Assembly: GCF_003473485.1 (NCBI RefSeq)
Contig: NC_053045.1
Location: 37,174,494 to 37,238,493 of the forward strand
Reading direction: 5' to 3'
Origin: Medicago truncatula
Taxonomy: Eukaryota > Streptophyta > Magnoliopsida > Fabales > Fabaceae
Length of the DNA: 64,000 nucleotides
Below the pieces are notes generated by a model that was given only the letters and a program-made list of their open reading frames with translations, had not been told where the DNA came from and ran no database searches. Shown piece after piece: positions 1 to 12,564 of the stretch (position 1 is the stretch's first letter; the number at the start of each line of letters is the position of its first letter). The position numbers and the translations under genes were made by a program.

Positions 1-401
1 TGACACTTCCCTTGCACGACTATTCACAACAGCCTCCAAAATCTACCGCTGCCACTATTTCCCCTGGCTATTGTACACCTTAGTACCAGGAATCTATCAG
101 AATGCAGTATGGAAAATATCAACCAAACATTGTTCCACTAGAAATTGATGAATCTGAAGATATAATTTCTTAAAGTTCTTGTTAATAGGTTCTAGCATCG
201 ATATTTGTTAAAGATCAAAATCCTGCAACATAATAAAGTTGAATAATAGACAAGAACATGATACTACGCTGTGGAAACATAAAAGTCAATTTGGAAAATA
301 AATGTAAATGTGAAATAACTTACACATATCATGAGAACGAAAATACGAAATTAAATTCTATGTTAGTTATTATGTGATTGACTTCTGAGCTTAAAATACA
401 G
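1..401. other. Upstream intron/flank of the first gene
   Basis: No exon can be assigned with confidence. The 3' end reads as an intron that terminates in an AG just before position 402. Bases 1-150 are open in two forward frames, but neither peptide is recognisable and neither is joined by a convincing splice site. Confidence 0.4.
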
Positions 402-1882
402 GAATATCTGAGAGACAGAAGTAAAGTCCAAAGGTTGGTTGAGTTGTTTGATCCTGTTGTTCGAGCAGTGGATGGGTTTGCTGGAGAACGTGTATCAATG
501 AGGGTGAGAAGAATGAAAACTATTGAACTTTTACTCAGCTTATTCATTTTATTCCTTTTATATTCTGTTGAACTGTTACCATGTTATATGAAATACTTAA
601 ATAAATTATGTCATCTTCTGATCTACATGAACCTTAAACTAAAAATCTCCTTATCTTCTGAACAGGTTGATCTGGAATGTTCAAGCGGACGCCATACAAT
701 TGGCATTTTTAGCCACAAGAGACTTTCAGTGTACGTCATCATCATTTTCCTTCTTTTTCTTTTCTCAGGCGACATTTGTTTTTTCACATTAGTTAAATTA
801 TTGAAGGGACGATTATTATAAAATATTATACAATGCAATTTTCATGATTTTTTTTTCTGTATTGAAGTGAAACATATAATATTATAACTACAAATTGTTT
901 TATATCCCATTATAAAAGGAACTGTAGTTTTCATTTCTAAATTAGTTTTAGTATCCCACATAAACTACCAAACTTAAGCAGCAAAGAGGGATTAATGGAA
1001 ACTGTAGCTTTGCAAACAAGTTTCAGATCTCGATGACACCCTTGTATTATTATTATTTAACAAAATTGGAGTTATAATAACTCTTCATTGTTAGTAACAG
1101 AATATTCCAGAAAAATAATTGCTTTTTTAAAAAAGCTTTCATTTTGAAGTGTTTTTGGTTCAAAATTTATCGTGCCTTCTTCATAATGTAAAATGTGAAA
1201 CATGGATTGTTTAAGCATTTTCCGTAGCCTGGTTGACCAAATAGAGAAGATTATAGATCCCACAAAGACCCACAAGTACCGAGCTAGAAGTATTCTGAAT
1301 CTATAACATAATTGATTGATAGGAGATTATGATTGTGGGCCCCATACTGAGGCAGGATCTGCAACAGGGGACCTCGAAATAATTTAGAATTTTTGCTTTA
1401 AAGTTGTGCATACTGATGCTATACTTGTTAGTTATGACAATACAATATACTTTTTTTAGATCTGTAGGAATTTCCACAGCTGCATTTGCACTAGCAGTTC
1501 TTGAAGGAAGCACACAGCCTGGGGTTTGGTTTCCGGAAGAGGTATATTAGCATCTAAGTTTCAATCTTTCTTCTTTTGGTTACATTTCAAAGATGTTATA
1601 TCAAACATAAATAAGTTTCCTTTGTGCTATGACTATTTTGTTGAACTATAAATGTAGCCTCAAGGAATTCCAATTGAAGCAAGAGAAGTTCTTCTAAAGC
1701 GTGCTAGCCAAGGAACGATTAACTTTGCACTGAACAAGTTAGCTTTCTTATCTTTAAGCTTTTGTTATATGTTTCATGGGACTTGGTGGAAAATTTTATT
1801 CTGTTTTCTTTTGAAAATAAACAGGTCACCATGGATGATTGAAACAAATCCAAAGGAAGTTGGATTAGGAATATATGTATGA
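402..1882 (+). CDS. Saccharopine dehydrogenase-like oxidoreductase, C-terminal part (5' end outside window)
   Basis: Five coding exons join in phase: 402-503, 666-730, 1460-1541, 1658-1737 and 1825-1882 (stop TGA 1880-1882), giving 128 residues. The introns have GT..AG ends. The peptide runs from EYLRDRSKVQ through FAGERVSMR, CSSGRHTIGIFSH, VLEGSTQPGVWFPEE and VLLKRASQGTINF to a short C-terminus ending IYV. This fits the C-terminal region of the saccharopine dehydrogenase-like family (plant relatives of animal SCCPDH), where a G-V-W/Y-x-P segment is followed by a hydrophobic tail. The NAD(P)-binding N-terminal Rossmann half must lie before base 1. The substrate of plant members is not settled, so lysine catabolism should not be assumed. 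The family call rests on remembered similarity; the exon structure is seen directly. Confidence 0.78.
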
Positions 1883-2388
1883 GTTTTTCATACTTAAGTA
1901 AAAAGTATACTTCAGCAAAATTCTTCCTATTGTAGTGCAAGGCCGTAGGTGTATATAGCTCTTGAGAGTTGAGATATCATTACTTTCTGTGCGTGTATGA
2001 TATATAGCCTTTGTATGTGTTCAACAAATAATTTCTTCATGTCATTATTCTTATTATTCTCCTTAAATTGAGAAAGATTAGTGCAATAAGACGTGTTTGG
2101 CTACGTAGTGACAAAACTTGATTTTGAATGAATTGTATAAACTTAAATATAGCTAAATGTGAACGGAATGTAAATTTAATTTATATTTCAATGCATTCAT
2201 GTATTAATGGATTGAACAGTAGGTTTGAAGTTAAAAATTAGTTGTAGATTTAAAAGCTCCAAATTTGAAGTTGTATAATACTATAATTTTGAAGGCAAAA
2301 TTAATCGTGCTTGAGAACATCAAAATATGTCAGAATTAATTTTGCACTTGAAAACAATTTTGTCTTCTCCAAAGGTGGAATGAAAGAT
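1883..2388. other. 3' untranslated / intergenic sequence
   Basis: AT-rich sequence after the stop codon of the first gene. It probably holds its 3' UTR and polyadenylation region. I see no coding exon or RNA gene. Confidence 0.5.
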
Positions 2389-2389
2389 A

Positions 2390-2699
2390 CTTCTTCCTTC
2401 CTTTCCAAAATATAAGTTGCTTTAGGGAATTTTTTGGTCCCAAACTATAAGTGGGTTTATAATATTAATGAAGTCCCTAAAAGAATCAATGAAGCATTAA
2501 TAATTTTTTTTTCCTATTATACCCTTTATTATTTAATGCTCTCTCTTCTCTCAATTATTTAAATTTCTCTTTCCCATACCATTAATTAATGATAATCTTG
2601 TAAAGTTATTTATAATTTCCTTTTTCCATACAACATTGATTACATTTCTTAATTTGGGTAAAATGGTTAAAAACGATTTATAATCTGAGACGGATGGGG
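2390..2699. mobile_element. Degenerate Stowaway-like MITE
   Basis: The left end (cttcttccttcctttcc) and the right end (gagacggatggggt) resemble decayed forms of the Stowaway terminal repeat CTCCCTCCGTCCC. Each end lies next to a TA dinucleotide (2388-2389 and 2700-2701), the usual target duplication of this Tc1/mariner-type family. The interior is AT-rich and non-coding. The element lies between the two convergent genes. Confidence 0.6.
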
Positions 2700-2926
2700 T
2701 AATAAATTAATGTTTGACAAAGTCGGAATTTCTCATATTAATTCCAACCTCTTGCCATTTTGTTTTTGGTTCTTTATTGGGGGAGAAAAGTCGGGTCATT
2801 CATAATCATTGAGGAAAACAGTAACTCATCCACACTCTGCAACTGCTGTGTTTGTAATTACAATCGTTAACGTGGTATATTATACAATTTAATTTCGTCT
2901 GTACAGCTCAATATCAACATCATGTA

Positions 2927-3407
2927 ATGTCTATAAAATTTACAAAATTTCAAAAAATCACACCCTTCAACAATAATGCAAAAAATTTCAAGCTTCCTTT
3001 TCACATGTTTGGTTATCAGCCAAGCCAACACACCAACTCCTTGCTCAAGTTAACGGTCAGCAAAAAAAAAACGATAGAATGCTCATCGAATGCAACCATG
3101 TTGTCTTTATCTTGTCAAGAGAGAATCTACATCTCCCAGCAACCCAAAACATTGACCAGCTTAGATGCTCCAACTGATATGTCATAGATTGCAGAACGGG
3201 TACCTCATGCACACCTCTTCAAAACTCAAAGGATTGAAGCTGCATAATAGCTTAATAAATGCAGCGCCGAGTTTACTTAACTGCAAAAGTTTGGCAGGCC
3301 AAATGCAGCAGAAAAATTAAAAGCACCACTTAACAAGGTCACATTCCACGACCACGACTCATACTGCAATCCAGAACCTAACTGGATTAACATTCCATGC
3401 AACTTTG
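2927..3407 (-). other. Probable 3' UTR of the TPR/J-domain gene
   Basis: Sequence directly downstream, on the minus strand, of the stop codon at 3408-3410. It has no splice sites that extend the coding sequence. Plus-strand reading frames here have no recognisable domains. Transcript extent is inferred; no poly(A) site was confirmed. Confidence 0.4.
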
Positions 3408-6400
3408 TTACTTCCTACTTGGTCGACCAGTTTCAGAATTACCGTATGATCTCCAAACCTCTCTCCAATGTCTTCTATTGGATTGTTCAGATGAGCAATA
3501 CTGATACTGATTCTCCGCATTATTTCTACCCATACTTCCAGGGCGTCGCTTTTGGGAATTTCTCATTTCTTCTTCTGCATCATACCGTGCCCGCTGAAAA
3601 TAGAATAATGAAAAAATGAATACACAGATTAATATAGAGCTTGAAAAACTTGAAGGACTTATATATCACTTAAAAATGACCGAAACTTGACAAACGAGTG
3701 AGAAGTAAAACAGTCTTTAATTCCTATTTGCTAGGTAAAATCTTCTCTATAAGCTTTCTGATATAAGGTCAATGGCAACCGTCAATTGCTTTATTGTAAG
3801 ATAAAGAAACTTCTCATATAGCATCAACATGTCAACAACTACAAATCCATATTCACCACTTCAAGGACTTCATAGGATTGGCTCCATGGAAAAAATGACG
3901 GCATTGGGCTCCAACATTTGTAAAACCATATAAAGCAGTCATCTCATCAACCTTGTAATTTGGAAATATATAAATACCTTTGCAGTGTCTGACAGGACAG
4001 CATATGCCTCCCCAATTATTTTGAAAAGCCTATCAGCATCTCTATGTACTTCCTCAGCAATAACCTTCCATATCCCATCATCTCCATGGTCGTTTTTTGT
4101 TAAAGATTGGCAAGCCTACATAATAAAATAAAATAAAATGTAAATAAAATTAATAACATATATTATTTGTATATAACTAAGTTTTCAATCAAAAAACCTT
4201 GTCAGGATGATGTCTAAGTGCAGCTTTGCGATATGCCTTCCTGATTTCAGATATTGAAACAGATGGTTCAACTCCCCTGCAATCACAACGTTAATCAGGT
4301 CATAGCCTCAAAGGAATAATGTAAAATTTCCCTAAATTAGCAACAGAGAGATTTCAATATTATGCCTTTTCAATCATACTTGAAACACAACACATGTGGA
4401 ATGATGACAGTTATCAAACGGCATGGCATCAAAATAAATCTGTGAGTCAGCCATGTTCTTTTACAGGGTACCATAAAGTTAACAACATCTCCAGATTCTT
4501 TATGATCTACCAAGTATCACAAGTGAGCAATAACTGACTGACAGCTTATTGAGGTACTAATATCCTTGGTTAGTCCCATATGTATTATTTTTAGTTGAAA
4601 TCTCTGCCAAAGTATTAGGCGATTCCTGTTTAATGAACAGATTACATGATAATCATGTTTTTCCAAAGTCAGGGTACCCAAGACAATCAGTGTACGCATT
4701 GCCTTAGGTTTTCCATTAGGGCACACTTCGAGCTAATCAATACTCTAACTAGAGTATAACTACGACCCATTGACATTTGAGAAGAATTAAAACGTAACAC
4801 TATTGATGAACCGTTGAATACCACCGATTTAAAGAAAATTTAACCTTCACTACAATGATGTGGCTGTGGCACTTTCTTGTTTATGGATTCTTTCATGCAA
4901 AATGGATCGAATATTTATAAACCAACATAATTGTTACCAAATTGAGCTTTTTTTTTTACTGTACTCCCTCCCGTCCCAAAATATAAGCAAAAAAGACAAA
5001 CTTTTATCTTATTTAATCTTGTTTTTTTTTAAAAAAAAATTCCAAGAAAAACTTTTGTTTATTCTCATAAAATTAAATGCAAATTACATTCAATTTTCTC
5101 TCTCTTTCATTTTTTCCATAACCAATAGCCAATGAAAATTGTTTTTACATCTTCCTATAAAAAAATTTGCAAAGAAAACACAAAAAATTATACTCCAAAT
5201 TCTTATGTTTTAGTTTTCTTAATAAGTGTGATTTTTTTTTTTTTTTTGCTTATAATTTGGGACGGAGGGAGTAATTTTTGGATTCTGGATGTGTATTTCA
5301 GGAATCCTAATTTAGTTCTGAACTATTAAGCTTATGAATCCTAATTCAGTCAAATCCTGACATGAATTTTATTTAGTTTCTGACCCTAGATATTGAAAAA
5401 TTGATCACTAGAGTTCAGCAAGCAAAGGAAGATTATAAACGTCCCTTTACATCTGAAACTTTCCCATTTCAACCTCAAAAGGATTGCGTGTACAGTTTTG
5501 ACATAGAAATACACGCAAGTAGAATTGACAGTGACTGGTGATTTTGAGATATTTTTTGACGGCTTCTAAAATGAGTTTAATCGATCAGTTATAGAAAATA
5601 GGATAAAAGAGTACTGATGGCTTACAAAATAAGATACATATCAAGAGGGATCTCCTTTCTGTCTTCTTCCTCTAGCTCGGAGAGCCGAATGCGATATTGT
5701 TTCAAATCATTGGTATAATTAATTGATCTATCAGATGTTCCTTTATTATTGGCATTATCCTCTACACCCTTACTGAGAAGAGAGAGAAGTCTCCTGAGAT
5801 CACTGGCTGCTTGGGAATAATCTCTGATCGTCTCATACAGACTTGCACGTCTAGAAAGTGCCTGCAAGTGTGTGAAGACAATTTTCTCATTATCCTGTGC
5901 AATTGAAATCCTAAATAAAGAAATTCGTCAATTGCAAAAGTTATTACAGATAAACAGGGAGGGAAGGAACAACACAAAAGTTTTACATTTCTAAAAAACC
6001 GAAAGTTTCCAAGAACACAATGGTAGCATTTCTAACGATCAGTGATTGATTGAACAACGAACATGGATAATGCTCATCAAACTAGGCAGGATGTTATTCC
6101 TAGTTTCTATATTTGAACAAGGAACAGGGAGGGAAGGAACAACACAAAAGTTTTACATTTCTAAAAAACCGAAAGTTTCCAAGAACACAGTGGTAGCATT
6201 AACGATCAGTGATTGATTGAACAATGAACATGGATAATGCTCATCAAACTAGGCAGGATGTTATTCCTAGTTTCTATATTTGACCTGAACCCCATCTGAT
6301 TCAGTTAGAAGTAAAACAACTACAAAAAAGAAAAAAGAAGGAAGAAGTTCCAGTTGAAGAGAGAAACCTTTAAATAATTCCCATCCAGAGCTATAGCCAG

Positions 6401-9400
6401 ACTGCAATCTGCGATTGCATCAGTTATTTGACCTAACACTTTATATGCAGCGGCACGATTACAATAACAGACAGCTGCAAATGGACGAGACTCCAAATTA
6501 CAAGATAAAACAGATGTGTAGTGTTCAACAGCTTCTGCGTGTCTTCCAGCCTGATATGCTTCATTCCCTGCAGTCTGCATTTGAATAGAGTTAGATCAAT
6601 CCCAATGAAAAACAATTTCTAAGTTACAGAAAACAGGGCAGACTGAATTAAACTGATGAACATTTCTTATAATACAACTTCAATGAGGCATATGAGTATT
6701 TTTCTGGTGCCTTTTGATGGCAAAGAAGTTGTATTAGAAAAGAGTATAGAAGCACAGTGGAAGGGGATCAATTTAAAGGAAACTAGAGAATATTACTGAG
6801 TAGCACGTGTAATGGTTGTTGCCTATTGGAATGAGCTTGCACAAATTATACCAGTATTAAACTATTAATCGTCACTCATCAGCACTAATAAAATACAAAC
6901 AGGTAGCCCCCAAGGGTTTATGTGCGTTTTTTTTATTGAAATATGTATTTCAAGTTTGATAATAATCTATGAAGCACGGATACGGACATGGACACGGACA
7001 CCAACACGGCTAATAATTTGAAAAAATCACATAATTCAGTGTAATTACAAGTGTCGGTGTTGGACACGACACATGTCCGACACCGGGACACGACACATGT
7101 CCGACACTGGGACACGCCTAATCCGAGGAGTGTTCGTGCTTCATAGATAATAATAGAAAAATATTTCTAAAAAAATGTCAAAAACAAAAAAAAATAACAG
7201 TATTGATGCTCTTCTTATAAGCTAAAACGAGCAACTTTTTGGGGAGAAAAAGTGATATTATAAGAATACTTTTTTTCAGAGCTTAACCAAATACACCTAA
7301 AAACAATCAAGTTGGTTCTTATGAATCTGGTGGGGACTTGGATATTATGGGGTGACCAAGTCCCACTTTGAGACCTCTCAAAAAAAAAAAAAAAAATCCC
7401 ACTTTGAGTAGTATGGGATGCTCGGTGGATTATTTAAGTGTTTAGCTCTTCCCCCTTGACAGCTAGCTTTTAAGGTAGTATTCTCTAAGTGTGTTGATAG
7501 GGTATTGACTTGGATACCCCATAATACCGAAGCCCCTATCAGAATCCTGTTCCATGATTGGAGACAATTTCTCCCCGGCTTTATTTAATTTTACAAATTC
7601 AAACAGGAGTATAGGCACAACACAATTGTCACCAAGAGCAACAACAATCACAACCAGTAGAAGTATCTCGATTGCAGATGAACAGATGTACAATGCTAAA
7701 GTCGAAGTCTCTCTTCCAAAATCCATTTTTAAAGTATATTAAACATCAATATCTACTGCAAGAATGCATGCATATGAGAAAAGGGAAAAAGTACAACTAC
7801 TTTTAACAACAGAAATGTACAGAAGTGTCCTAGGCATTATTAAGCATAAAAAGTACACATACTTTAACAGCAGAAATGTTCTAGTTCTAGGTATTAAGCA
7901 AACAAAAATTGAAATATAAATGGCCATCATTAAAACATCATGAAACATTGTATAAGCGAACCTTATGATGCAAGAGCTCGCGTACAGTGGCAGCTAGTGG
8001 TATAAGTGAAACCAAAACCTTGCTTCCACTCCTGCAAGGACAGTATCAAAGCTGATGATAAAAAAGATCATCATTGTCAAATGTTCATTTTTATTGCCTT
8101 ATCAGCTTGCCCGTGATTTGGGGAAGAGGAGTGTGAATGGGTTATAGGATAGTAATGATTACTTGTTTATGGCAGACACCTTTTCTTCTTGTTGTTCCAG
8201 CAAAGAAAGACCCTCTTCAAGCTTTCCTAGGTAAAAGTAAGCTTTAAGCATCATTGAACACCTCCATAGTCTGAAGTAGACAACTTTTGAGAGTTCTGAA
8301 ATATCCATATATGTGACTTGGCAACCAGCAGCAATTGGACAAGCATTCTTCTCAGCAGAACTAAGAGTCTTATCACACTGATGAATCACCTCCTCATATC
8401 TACTCAGCTGATATTTGAAACAAAAGTTAGCCAACACGAATCAATTGGCATAAATTACTACACTAAAAGGCTTCTGCTGACTCTTGAGTTTTGATATTAA
8501 GAGATTTAGAGAATTTGAGAGAAAATACAGAAACTGTAACTTCAAATTGACGCATGCTCTATCATACATAATATAAGCTTTAAAAAAATTGCAGCATACT
8601 ATAGAAGAGGCACCAACCATTAAAAGAGCTTCTGCTTTCATTTCAAGCAATTTTTCGGAGTGCATACTGATCATCAGTGCCTCATTAATATGTTCCAATG
8701 CCCTCTCTGCATCAGAGGATGTTCTTCTTTGCAAAAGCTCAGCAGAATGATAAATAGAATCTGATACTTTCTGTCATCCAGTGAAAATACTAATCAGTTA
8801 GGAAGAGGGGTGGACATCAACACCACAGCCAGTTTATAAATTGTGAATTCAAAAACCTCTAGATTTTGTGAAGGGGAATGAAGAAAATGCAAAATTAACA
8901 CACATCCCATCAAGCAGTAGACTGTTGTTTGCACAAAAGAAAGCAACATACATTCTCTCTCTCTCTCTCTTCTTTACCTGTCTATATTTGTACGGCCCCA
9001 CTTGACTAAATATTTCAACACTTTCATTATTAAAATATATCCAATTTCCAATAATTTTATAAACCTAAAGCAGAGCCATGTTTTCAGATATAATATCAGA
9101 AAACCTTACAATACCCCCCAAAAGCAACCTAATGATGCCTAAAGTCCAACGTTGGATTAAAGACTAAGAAATAATTTATACTAAAAATGGCTAAAAGCAC
9201 TTTGAACCCTTGAGATCAAGGTGTTAATCATCTCAAATCGCGACCTCTGATATTGCAAAAAGTTGTGGTTGAATACGGCAGCTGTGGCTGCAAATGTGGT
9301 TGCAGACATAAAAAAACGTCACTTCTAGAATCGCGGTCATGAACCATTTTTTAAAACTTTCTTATGGCAGTTTTCCTATTGAAGGCTAATATAATACAAC

Positions 9401-12400
9401 TCCAAACTAGTTCAGTGTAAGAAGTTTTCAATATTAATTCATCGCACATGCAGCATATAGGGCAACCCGGTGCACTAGAGCTCCCGCATATGCAGGGTCC
9501 GGGAAGGGGTCCCACCATTTGGTGTATTGTACGCAGCCTTACCCTGTTTTACACAAGAGGCAATTTCCAGGACTTGAACCCGTGACCTTTCAGTCACACG
9601 CAGCATATAACTAATTAAAAATAATTAACAAAAAGGAAAAGTTATAATTAAAACCTCCATGATATATCAAGTTATCGATTAAAGAAAATTATAAGTAATC
9701 AAACCTGTGCCTTTTGTAAGCCATCGGAGGCTTCCACAGAAATCTTTCGATCTACAGAAACATCAGCTCCTGATTGCAAGCACATTTTGAAATATTGTGA
9801 TGCAGCCTCAACTTCTCCCAGAGCAAGATAACAACTTAAACAAGATTGAAAACAAAATGACTTAGGGATACATACACACACCCATTAATCTTGATGCTTA
9901 AAACTGTACTCATGAAGTGCAAGTATGCAAGGTGGTAGACACCATATTTACATTTATTTAAGTAAAATGTATTTTCCATGTCCTTGAATAATAATTAGGC
10001 ATTACCCAACAACCCTAGTTAACTTCAACTATATATAACAACCCTAGAGCATCTATTTTCTATAGAAGAAGACTCTAAGGCTGTTGATAGGAACCAGAGC
10101 AGAAAACTAAGCAATTAACGGATAAAATAGCGAATAAAGGGAAATAATGGGGATTGGGGACTGTAGCAATATTATTTCTTGAATGGCATCGGCCAATTTG
10201 AGCCCACATTCACATTGGGGTCCTAACGGCTGTCATATCCTAAGGCTTTTGTCATTTTAATTCTAAATTGAACATAAAATTCATGCAACAAGTACAGAAA
10301 ACAAAATAATTAGAAGCAACGATGGAGACTTACTTTGCAGCTCTAAGTTGCACCTTGAGAAAATTTTGATCTATTTCAGCAGCCAGCCTACAATCTTCTA
10401 TTGCATCTCTCATCCTACCAAGAGACATGTGTGTGGCAGCCAGGTTGCTATAACATAGCAGCAAAGCCCTGAGACAGCTCCGAGATGGTTGTTCTTTAGG
10501 TACACAACCAAGTCCTTGTTTGTAATAATTCTCAGCCATAGACAAATCCCCGTTCTTGTAGGCTTGGTTTCCTCTGATTTAGAGCATATTTAGTATTGTG
10601 AGTAACAGTTGCAAATTTCAATGTTGAGAGTATTGACCCAAAATCAAAGAAACTATTTTTTAAAGTTAATTTAGTGAGCAAATTCTGTATAATTTTTACA
10701 TAAACATATAACTGTATCTATTTCATTTCACATACAAAAACAACCAAGTCTTATCCCATTAAGTGGGGTCGGCTACATTGATCAAACAACGCCATAATGC
10801 TCTATCATATACCATATTTCTATCCAACTCATTAATCTATTCATTTCACATATCAGAAGCAATTGATAAAAGCCAGGGCTTGCAATCCAGAATATCAAAA
10901 TCTGAGTACATAATAAGCAAGTGACTGCAAATATGGTATTAGAATTAAAACTAATAAATGTATACTCACCGGAGGCGCCACTTTTCACATGCTTCTGCAG
11001 AAACAGAAGCAGAATCCTCCCTTAATTTGTGTTCCTCATTCACACCAGAAACCCTTGTTTTCGGTTGAGGAAAAGGCACTCTGGCTTTTATGTCTTGCCC
11101 TGACACAATATTAGGCTTCCCAGTAAGCGTTGCAAATGGCACGGATGGTGATGAATAAGGAACCTTCATGTTTGGCGCGTAGTTGTAAGAATCATGACCA
11201 ACATTTACAAAAGTTTTCTTTTTGTTAGGGCGTTTTGGGCTAGACAAATGAGCTTCAGCAGAAGAAGCAGCTGCAAAGGTGAAGCCAGACCCACTCACAC
11301 TTTCATTTCTTGAATTAAAATTACAACCAAAATTCAACATTCTATCACCATCACGGGCTTCAGATTCAGCATCATCAGTTACGTCCACACTATCACTAGC
11401 AGACTTAAAGCTTTCGGTTTCAACCCCAGAAACTGACTCATCCTTTGTCTCTTCCTCAACACAAACATCCTCACTTACACCACACTCTGATTTTCCCTCC
11501 TTTCTATCTTCCCTCGCAACTTCACTACTCTCATTTATATTCATTTTCTCAGTCGCCCCAATCAAATCTTCATCAATGTGATCAACAAAATTCATCGGTA
11601 CAGAATCTTCAGCGTCAACACGAAGTGACTCATTGGAATTCACAGAACTTTCCCTCGATGTTCGACTCTCAGCTAGTTTTTCCTGATAAGGAGAAACCTC
11701 CATTGGCGAACAACTCTCAGATGAACCTTGAGGACGATCTTCTTGCAAAACACTTCCTTTAAAAACAAAACCATGTCCATTCCATCTTTGCACTGGTGCC
11801 GGTGTAGAATTCTTCAAATTCACCCTACTTTTATTCATCCTCATATTCCCAGTTTTCTCCTTCAGCTTCCCTTCTTTTCCACCAATCTTCGGCCCATGTG
11901 ATTTAAACTCAACAAAATTCGCCCCCGAAGCTTCTGGTTTACTCTGAAACACAAATTGATCCTTTTTATTCACTTCAAAAGGTTGAAACAACACAGAACC
12001 CGAACCTAAACCCGACGATGGCATTGCAGAAGAATTACATAAATTAGGTTCAAAATTCTGATCAACTAGGTTAAACTTGTTATTCATTCCATCATTCACA
12101 TTCAAATTATTCAATTGTCGAATAACCGAATTCGCCGAATCCTCTACATTGTTACCTCCTTCATTTTCTCCAATGCTGAGTTTCTTCTTCAACTCGTTCC
12201 CAAGCTCCGATTCAACACGAACCTTATCAAAACCTTCCGTTGAAATCTTCAACTTGCTCATCATTGCTTCGGGAATCGCAGCGTTACCGAAACCCTCGGT
12301 TCCGATTTTGAGATTCTTCAACCGATCACTGATCCGTTTATCAAAATTCAAAGCGGAATCAACCTTATCGGATCCAACGACGGTTACGGCGGCATTGGCG

Positions 12401-12564
12401 ACGGAACCGTCGCGATTGAAAACAGAGGCATTGTTGTGTTTACGAAGCTTGACGAATCGTGGCTTGGAAAGGCCGGAAACGGAGGCGGAAGAGGCGGTTG
12501 TGAAGGTGAATGGTGACGTGGCAGCGTCGGAGAATCTATCGTCGCCGGAGTTTAACGGTTCCAT
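3408..12564 (-). CDS. TPR-repeat and J-domain (DnaJ) co-chaperone, complete, 11 exons
   Basis: The coding exons, in transcript order, are 12564-10970, 10573-10334, 9834-9705, 8770-8618, 8407-8163, 8031-7962, 6574-6368, 5861-5626, 4276-4198, 4115-3978 and 3593-3408. All phases join, giving 3279 nt and 1092 residues. Residues 1 to about 530 (exon 1) are low-complexity, Ser/Asn/Glu-rich and probably disordered, with FxF-type motifs (FTFTTASS, FVFKGS, FTFAAASS) and a basic KRPNKKK. Exons 2-8 (about 532-958) hold tetratricopeptide repeats such as RGNQAYKNGDLSMAENYY and AGNEAYQAGRHAEAVEHY. The J domain follows, with the HPD triad at about 982-984 that stimulates Hsp70 ATPase. An insert separates HPD from EAYAVLSD. 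The architecture matches Arabidopsis TPR15/TPR16-type proteins and resembles animal DNAJC7; it is likely an Hsp70/Hsp90 adaptor. Introns are loaded with MITEs. Confidence 0.93.
4964..5271. mobile_element. Stowaway MITE in intron 8 of the TPR/J gene
   Basis: Terminal inverted repeats CTCCCTCCCGTCCCAAAATA and, at the right, TTTGGGACGGAGGGAG are flanked by TA duplications (4962-4963 and 5272-5273). It is 308 bp, non-coding and AT-rich. It lies between exons 8 and 9 of the minus-strand gene and so should be spliced out. Confidence 0.92.
5954..6283. repeat. Tandem direct duplication (about 165 bp x2) in intron 7 of the TPR/J gene
   Basis: Bases 5954-6116 recur at 6124-6283 almost without change. 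The second copy lacks 3 bp (gcatttctaacg against gcattaacg) and has a few substitutions. The short linker partly repeats the start of the unit. The near-identity points to a recent duplication. No splice signal of the neighbouring exons is included. Confidence 0.93.
6967..7146. mobile_element. 180-bp hAT-like MITE with 8-bp target duplication, in intron 6
   Basis: The ends are perfect inverted repeats (CTATGAAGCACG at the left, CGTGCTTCATAG at the right). They are flanked on both sides by ATAATAAT (6959-6966 and 7147-7154). An 8-bp duplication is typical of hAT transposition. The interior is GC-richer than its surroundings and contains GACACGACACATGTCCGACA twice in tandem (about 7064-7108), each around the palindrome ACATGT. 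It lies between exons 6 and 7 of the TPR/J gene. Confidence 0.88.
8954..8971. repeat. (TC)n microsatellite
   Basis: Short run of TC dinucleotides inside intron 3 of the TPR/J gene. Confidence 0.9.
9460..9599 (-). mobile_element. Full-length tRNA-derived SINE (TS-like) with 10-bp target duplication
   Basis: Read on the minus strand it carries a box-B-like GGGTTCAAGTCC near its 5' end, then the GGGTAAGGCTGCGTAC and GGACCCTGCATATGCGGGAG blocks, and ends ...CACCGGGTTGCCCT. That 3' end is characteristic of plant TS-type SINEs. It is flanked by perfect direct repeats GCAGCATATA (9450-9459 and 9600-9609), so both ends are defined. It sits in intron 3 of the TPR/J gene, in the sense orientation of that gene. 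Confidence 0.87.
10735..10870. mobile_element. RTE-type retroelement 3'-end fragment
   Basis: The block containing cttatcccattaagtgggg and tcggctac matches a conserved segment often found at the 3' end of plant RTE-clade LINEs and their derivatives. Only this short piece remains, inside intron 1 of the TPR/J gene. The assignment rests on the recognisable core, not on an ORF. Confidence 0.5.

Noticed and set aside
2927-3187. Short secreted-protein-like frame on the plus strand (hydrophobic start and Cys residues)
   Set aside because: The frame is broken soon after, matches no family I know, and lies where the 3' UTR of the minus-strand gene is expected.
3419-3619. 66-residue plus-strand open frame
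   Set aside because: It is antisense to the last coding exon (3593-3408) of the TPR/J-domain gene, which has correct splice phase and family sequence.
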